DNA of 64,000 nucleotides, taken from positions 1 to 64,000 of the forward strand of contig CACWWZ010000006.1 of NCBI GenBank assembly GCA_902764705.1. The letters run 5' to 3'. A program made the translations under genes and the position numbers. Shown here in pieces: positions 60,576 to 64,000 of this stretch. The notes beneath the pieces were generated by a model, which saw only the letters and a list, made by a program, of their open reading frames with translations, had not been told where the DNA came from and did no database searches. Numbering within the stretch: position 1 is the stretch's first letter; every line of letters begins with the position of its first letter. The stretch is from an uncultured Prevotellaceae bacterium. Its GTDB lineage: Bacteria > Bacteroidota > Bacteroidia > Bacteroidales > Bacteroidaceae.

Positions 60576-63500
60576 ATGAAAAAACAACTACTAAGATTTA
60601 GTACGTTATGCTTGTTGCTCATTCTGGGAATGACGCAGGCAGTAGCGTTCACTGACATCAAGGCAGATTTCACCAATGGTTCGTTCTTCACTGCTGAAGA
60701 GACCAGTGTGACTACTGCTGGATTGAAGATGAATGCTGACGGCACGTTTACACGTGTGGCAGCTGATGCTGCAGATGCTAACGCAGTGATTACTGGTAAG
60801 TTCCACTCGAACGAGCATGGTATCAGTAATTTCTCGGCCACTGTCAAGGTGGATGGCCCGGTAAAGGTTTCCATGGGAACCTGCGCCTGGGGTGGTGACG
60901 TGACGATTAAGGATGCCACGGGTGCTACCGTAGGTACGTTCAACACGAACACCGGTGCATGCTACCACAACAACAAGACCGACAACATTGCCTCGACGTA
61001 CTACAAAGGTGAGGCTACCACGCTGACCATTAGTGGCGGCAGCTATACTCCGTACTTTGCTGTAGAGGCTGTTGATCCTTCTCAGCTGGCCAACGAAGCT
61101 ACTGTGACTTTTGCAGCCGATGGAGCTGAAGGCGTCGTTCCTGCCGCAGTCAAGCAAGATGTGGGCAGTACCTTTACACTGCCAAAGAACTACACTCTCT
61201 ATGCGGAGGGCAAGACGCTGACTGCATGGACCGACGGTACCACCTACTATGCCCCCGGTTCTGAATTTACCGTTCCCGCTGAGGATATTACGCTGACTGC
61301 TAATTTTACCTATAATCAGGTGAACCTCGAAGACCGTACTGAGCCCGTGACCGTGAAGTGGAACTTCCGTCGCGATGCAGGTGCTCCTACTGTAGCCTAT
61401 CAGAATGCTACGGGTTTCTGGGTGGCTCAGGCTACTGTCAATGGTAAGACCATCGATGTGAAGGCTGACTTTGACACCAACAATGGCGGTAAGTTTGCCA
61501 ACGGCAACTGGAACGACTGGGCACAGCTGAACCAGGGTACAAAGTGGACTATTCCTTCTTGTAAGGGTGCCACCGTATCGATGGAGGCTTATAGTGAAAT
61601 CACCACTACCACCATCGACGGTCAGACCGACTATACCAGCGGCAAGACCATCAGCTACGAGATTGGTGGTTCTGCAGAGACCGTTGACGTGGTTATCGGC
61701 GACGGCTCATACTATCGTTACATCCAGGTGGTGCTGCCCGTAGTGGCCAGCGCCGGCGGCGAGAAGTTTGACAATGTCGATGCTTCTATTGAGTGGCCAA
61801 TGCTGGTTGACGGAAATGTGGATTTGGAAAGCAAGACCATCAATCCTGAGTCTGCTTTTTCAGTAACTTCTTTCGAATATAGCCCTGCTGATGCTACGGT
61901 TGCCACCGGTTCACGCAGCAAGGATCCTGATAACGGTTTGAAGTTCGTGACCTTTACGGGTGAGAACGTTCAGCTGCACTGGAATGTGAAGCCTGCTTCG
62001 GGCATTACCTTCACTCCGACTCAGATTAAGATGTACGTACAGCGCTTCGGTACCAACAAGAAGGACGGTGTCGTCGTTACCGCCAAGGTGGGTGAAGGCG
62101 AGCCGATGTCTCTTGGAACCTTTACGGCACGCCGTGCCAACTGGGATGACAGCCAGGAGGAAGGCCAGTGGGGTGGTGTACTCAGTAACCTGGTCAACGA
62201 GGTGGTGATCGACCTGACTGAGGAGCAGCAAAAGGCCCTGACGTCTGGCGAAGGCTTCGACCTGTATGCAACAACCGGTCTGGCCAACAATAAGGCCGGC
62301 GGTTTCGCCGATGTCCGCATCTATGGTAAGGTGAACGGTACGAAGGCCGCTGTCGAGATGTACACCCTTGCTGTTGCTGCTAGTCCTGAAGAAGGCGGTA
62401 GTGTCAGCAAATATCCGAATGCTGATGAATACGAGGAGAATACCGAGGTTACGCTGACTGCCACCGAGAACTTCGGATACGACTTTGTGAACTGGACGAA
62501 TGCTACAGGTTCGGAAATTTCCACTGAGGCTAAGTTCAAGTATTACGTGATGAGTCACGAGACACTGACCGCCAACTTCAAGAAGGTGGAGACTTACGAG
62601 TTGAAACTGAATGTTGACGGTACGAATGACTACATGGTTGCTGTCAGTCCCGCTCCTACAGTGGTTGACGGCAAGTGGATGTATGAGGCTGGTACAACGG
62701 TTGTCCTGACGGCCAGCCAGTATGAGGGTCTGGTGACCTTCACCAACTGGAACGACGGTACGACGAGCAGCGAACTGACTGTAACGATGGATGGCGATAA
62801 GGATATTGTCGCAACTTATTCTGAGGCTGACATCATTGCCGGCTGGGACTTCTATAAGGCTGGTGCCAGTGGCCGTAAGGCTGACTTCGCCGCACAGGAC
62901 AACGACGGTGACGCACTGAATCTGGTGAATACCGAGACTGGTGAGACCAGCGGCTGGCTCGACAAGTCGACTGTTGCCGGAGGTGGTTACGAGAGCTTTG
63001 CCGGTGCTGCCGTCAACTGGCGTCAGGGCAAGCAAAACGGCGACGTGGGTAACTGGCACTGGCAGACGAAGATCAATGCCGAGGCATTTACCGACATCAA
63101 CGTACAGTTCCAGATGCTGTATAACTACAACGCTTATCAGACCTACGATGCTGAATACTCGCTGGACGGCGAGAACTGGACCAAGTTCGGCAGCGTGACT
63201 ATGACGGGTGTGAAGGCTGTGGCTCAGTTCAACGAGAAGCTGCCTGAGGCTGCCAACAACCAGAAGGATCTCTTCATCCGTATGAAGGCCGACAAGACCT
63301 CGCAGGTCGACGGCGCTGCATCGGCTAACGACGGTAACACGCTGGCTATGTTCTTCATCACTGGTACTCCGAAGCTGGTTGACGACGGCACGGCTCCTGT
63401 GCTTGTTTCGACAGTTCCTGCCGACGGTGCTACTGGCGCTTCTGCCAGCGGTAAGATTGTGCTTACCTTCGACGAGCGCGTGAAGATGAAGGACGGTGCT

Positions 63501-64000
63501 AAGGGTATGATGGCTGTCAACAACGGCATGAGCGGTGCTTGGCAGGTAGAGCCCACCGTCAGTGGTAAGGCCATTACCTTCGAATATAAGGGACTGGAGT
63601 ATGCTACTCCTTACACCTTCTCTCTGGCAGCCAACACTGTCAGCGACCTGACAGACAACTATCTGGACAAGGACATCACGATTAACTTTACCATCATGAC
63701 GCGTCCGACGGTAGAGAAGAAGGCTTACGACCAGGTTGTCGAGAATGCCGAGCAGCTGGTGGCTGCCATCGAAGCTGCCCAGAAGCGCAACGACAAGAAC
63801 GTGCGCTACCGCATCTTCATCAAGAACGGTGAATACACCATTCCTCTGAAGAGCACCATGAAGACCTGTAACGGTTACGAGGTGCCTGAGTGTATCACAT
63901 TCATCAATACCCAGAACGTATCGTTCATCGGCGAGAGCCGCGACGGTGTCATCATCACCAATGGTATTGACAAGAACGCTACCTTCGCCGGTCAGTACGG
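60576..64000 (+). CDS. Large multidomain secreted pectinesterase-like protein (3' end outside window)
   Basis: The frame is open for 1,141 codons from ATG 60576 to the edge. A signal peptide (MKKQLLRFSTLCLLLILGMT, cleavage near QAVAF) precedes a series of beta-sandwich modules. Two InlB-type repeats are visible at about 595-680 (LAVAASPEEGGSVSKYPNAD, GYDFVNWTNATGSEISTEAK) and 685-750 (VTFTNWNDGTTSSELTVTMD). A carbohydrate-binding-like module follows at about 750-930, then a Big_5 Ig-like domain near 940-1040 (APVLVSTVPADGATGASASG). From about 1,054 a right-handed beta-helix of the CE8 pectin methylesterase type begins (VVENAEQLVAAIEAAQKR, RYRIFIKNGEYTIP, NVSFIGESRDGVIITNG). The catalytic residues lie outside, so the activity is inferred. 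Confidence 0.85.
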   Translation, partial: MKKQLLRFSTLCLLLILGMTQAVAFTDIKADFTNGSFFTAEETSVTTAGLKMNADGTFTRVAADAADANAVITGKFHSNEHGISNFSATVKVDGPVKVSMGTCAWGGDVTIKDATGATVGTFNTNTGACYHNNKTDNIASTYYKGEATTLTISGGSYTPYFAVEAVDPSQLANEATVTFAADGAEGVVPAAVKQDVGSTFTLPKNYTLYAEGKTLTAWTDGTTYYAPGSEFTVPAEDITLTANFTYNQVNLEDRTEPVTVKWNFRRDAGAPTVAYQNATGFWVAQATVNGKTIDVKADFDTNNGGKFANGNWNDWAQLNQGTKWTIPSCKGATVSMEAYSEITTTTIDGQTDYTSGKTISYEIGGSAETVDVVIGDGSYYRYIQVVLPVVASAGGEKFDNVDASIEWPMLVDGNVDLESKTINPESAFSVTSFEYSPADATVATGSRSKDPDNGLKFVTFTGENVQLHWNVKPASGITFTPTQIKMYVQRFGTNKKDGVVVTAKVGEGEPMSLGTFTARRANWDDSQEEGQWGGVLSNLVNEVVIDLTEEQQKALTSGEGFDLYATTGLANNKAGGFADVRIYGKVNGTKAAVEMYTLAVAASPEEGGSVSKYPNADEYEENTEVTLTATENFGYDFVNWTNATGSEISTEAKFKYYVMSHETLTANFKKVETYELKLNVDGTNDYMVAVSPAPTVVDGKWMYEAGTTVVLTASQYEGLVTFTNWNDGTTSSELTVTMDGDKDIVATYSEADIIAGWDFYKAGASGRKADFAAQDNDGDALNLVNTETGETSGWLDKSTVAGGGYESFAGAAVNWRQGKQNGDVGNWHWQTKINAEAFTDINVQFQMLYNYNAYQTYDAEYSLDGENWTKFGSVTMTGVKAVAQFNEKLPEAANNQKDLFIRMKADKTSQVDGAASANDGNTLAMFFITGTPKLVDDGTAPVLVSTVPADGATGASASGKIVLTFDERVKMKDGAKGMMAVNNGMSGAWQVEPTVSGKAITFEYKGLEYATPYTFSLAANTVSDLTDNYLDKDITINFTIMTRPTVEKKAYDQVVENAEQLVAAIEAAQKRNDKNVRYRIFIKNGEYTIPLKSTMKTCNGYEVPECITFINTQNVSFIGESRDGVIITNGIDKNATFAGQY

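Overview
The window looks like chromosomal DNA of a Bacteroidales bacterium, most likely a gut or rumen Prevotella/Segatella. At least 18 genes have a Bacteroidetes -7 promoter box (TAnnTTTG) close upstream, and Shine-Dalgarno sequences are absent. Gene content fits too: an Nqr sodium pump, DUF4290 and DUF4421 proteins, a C-terminal domain resembling the type IX secretion (T9SS) sorting domain, a NUDIX-family arabinose regulator, and plant-polysaccharide enzymes (GH30 xylanase, pectinesterase-like giant). No phage, insertion sequence or CRISPR array was seen.

Layout. 1-1197: 5' part of rpsA (minus strand) with a structured leader. 1407-5822: tamB. 6003-11573: nqrABCDEF, with an apparent deletion joining the end of nqrB to the start of nqrC. 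11594-15845: HAD phosphatase, patatin/beta-barrel protein, DUF4421 protein. 16223-16313: tRNA-Ser(CGA). 16461-21891: fabD, a cytoplasmic GH13 enzyme, valS. 21983-24387: mazG, a lipoprotein, rnz. 24466-27782: an envelope module (small sorting-domain-like protein, L,D-transpeptidase lipoprotein, ECF sigma factor, likely anti-sigma factor, Spy/CpxP-like protein). 27733-29018: nth and ribE. 29124-29326: a probable free-standing structured RNA. 29411-40292: arabinose genes (araB; araA, araD, araR-like, sodium symporter, galM), interrupted by a SpoIIE-type phosphatase and an HU-winged-helix protein preceded by two tandem-repeat arrays. 40425-46172: a housekeeping run tsaB-DUF4290-murA-rimM-dxr-rseP. 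46277-48307: yicC, gmk, nadD. 48323-56498: a surface-glycan region with two glycosyltransferases, a flippase, an acyltransferase, LicD, an ornithine-cyclodeaminase-family enzyme and a LicC-like/CobD-like fusion enzyme. 56527-58593: metG. 58755-64000: GH30 xylanase and a truncated multidomain pectinesterase-like protein.

How it fits together. Secreted xylanase and pectin-active proteins release pentoses. A lipoprotein mutarotase and a sodium symporter feed AraA, AraB and AraD, and the sodium gradient can come from Nqr. The glycan region points to decoration of a surface polymer with a CDP-activated phospho-amino-alcohol.

Most unusual features: (1) seven-base (once eight-base) tandem arrays that make up whole intercistronic spacers, sit as inverted pairs, and in one case lie inside the murA coding frame; (2) 22-bp and 21-bp tandem arrays directly before the promoter of the HU-winged-helix gene; (3) a roughly 200-nt structured RNA whose -33 box lies in the araB terminator; (4) the LicC/CobD fusion with LicD; (5) the nqrB/nqrC junction.
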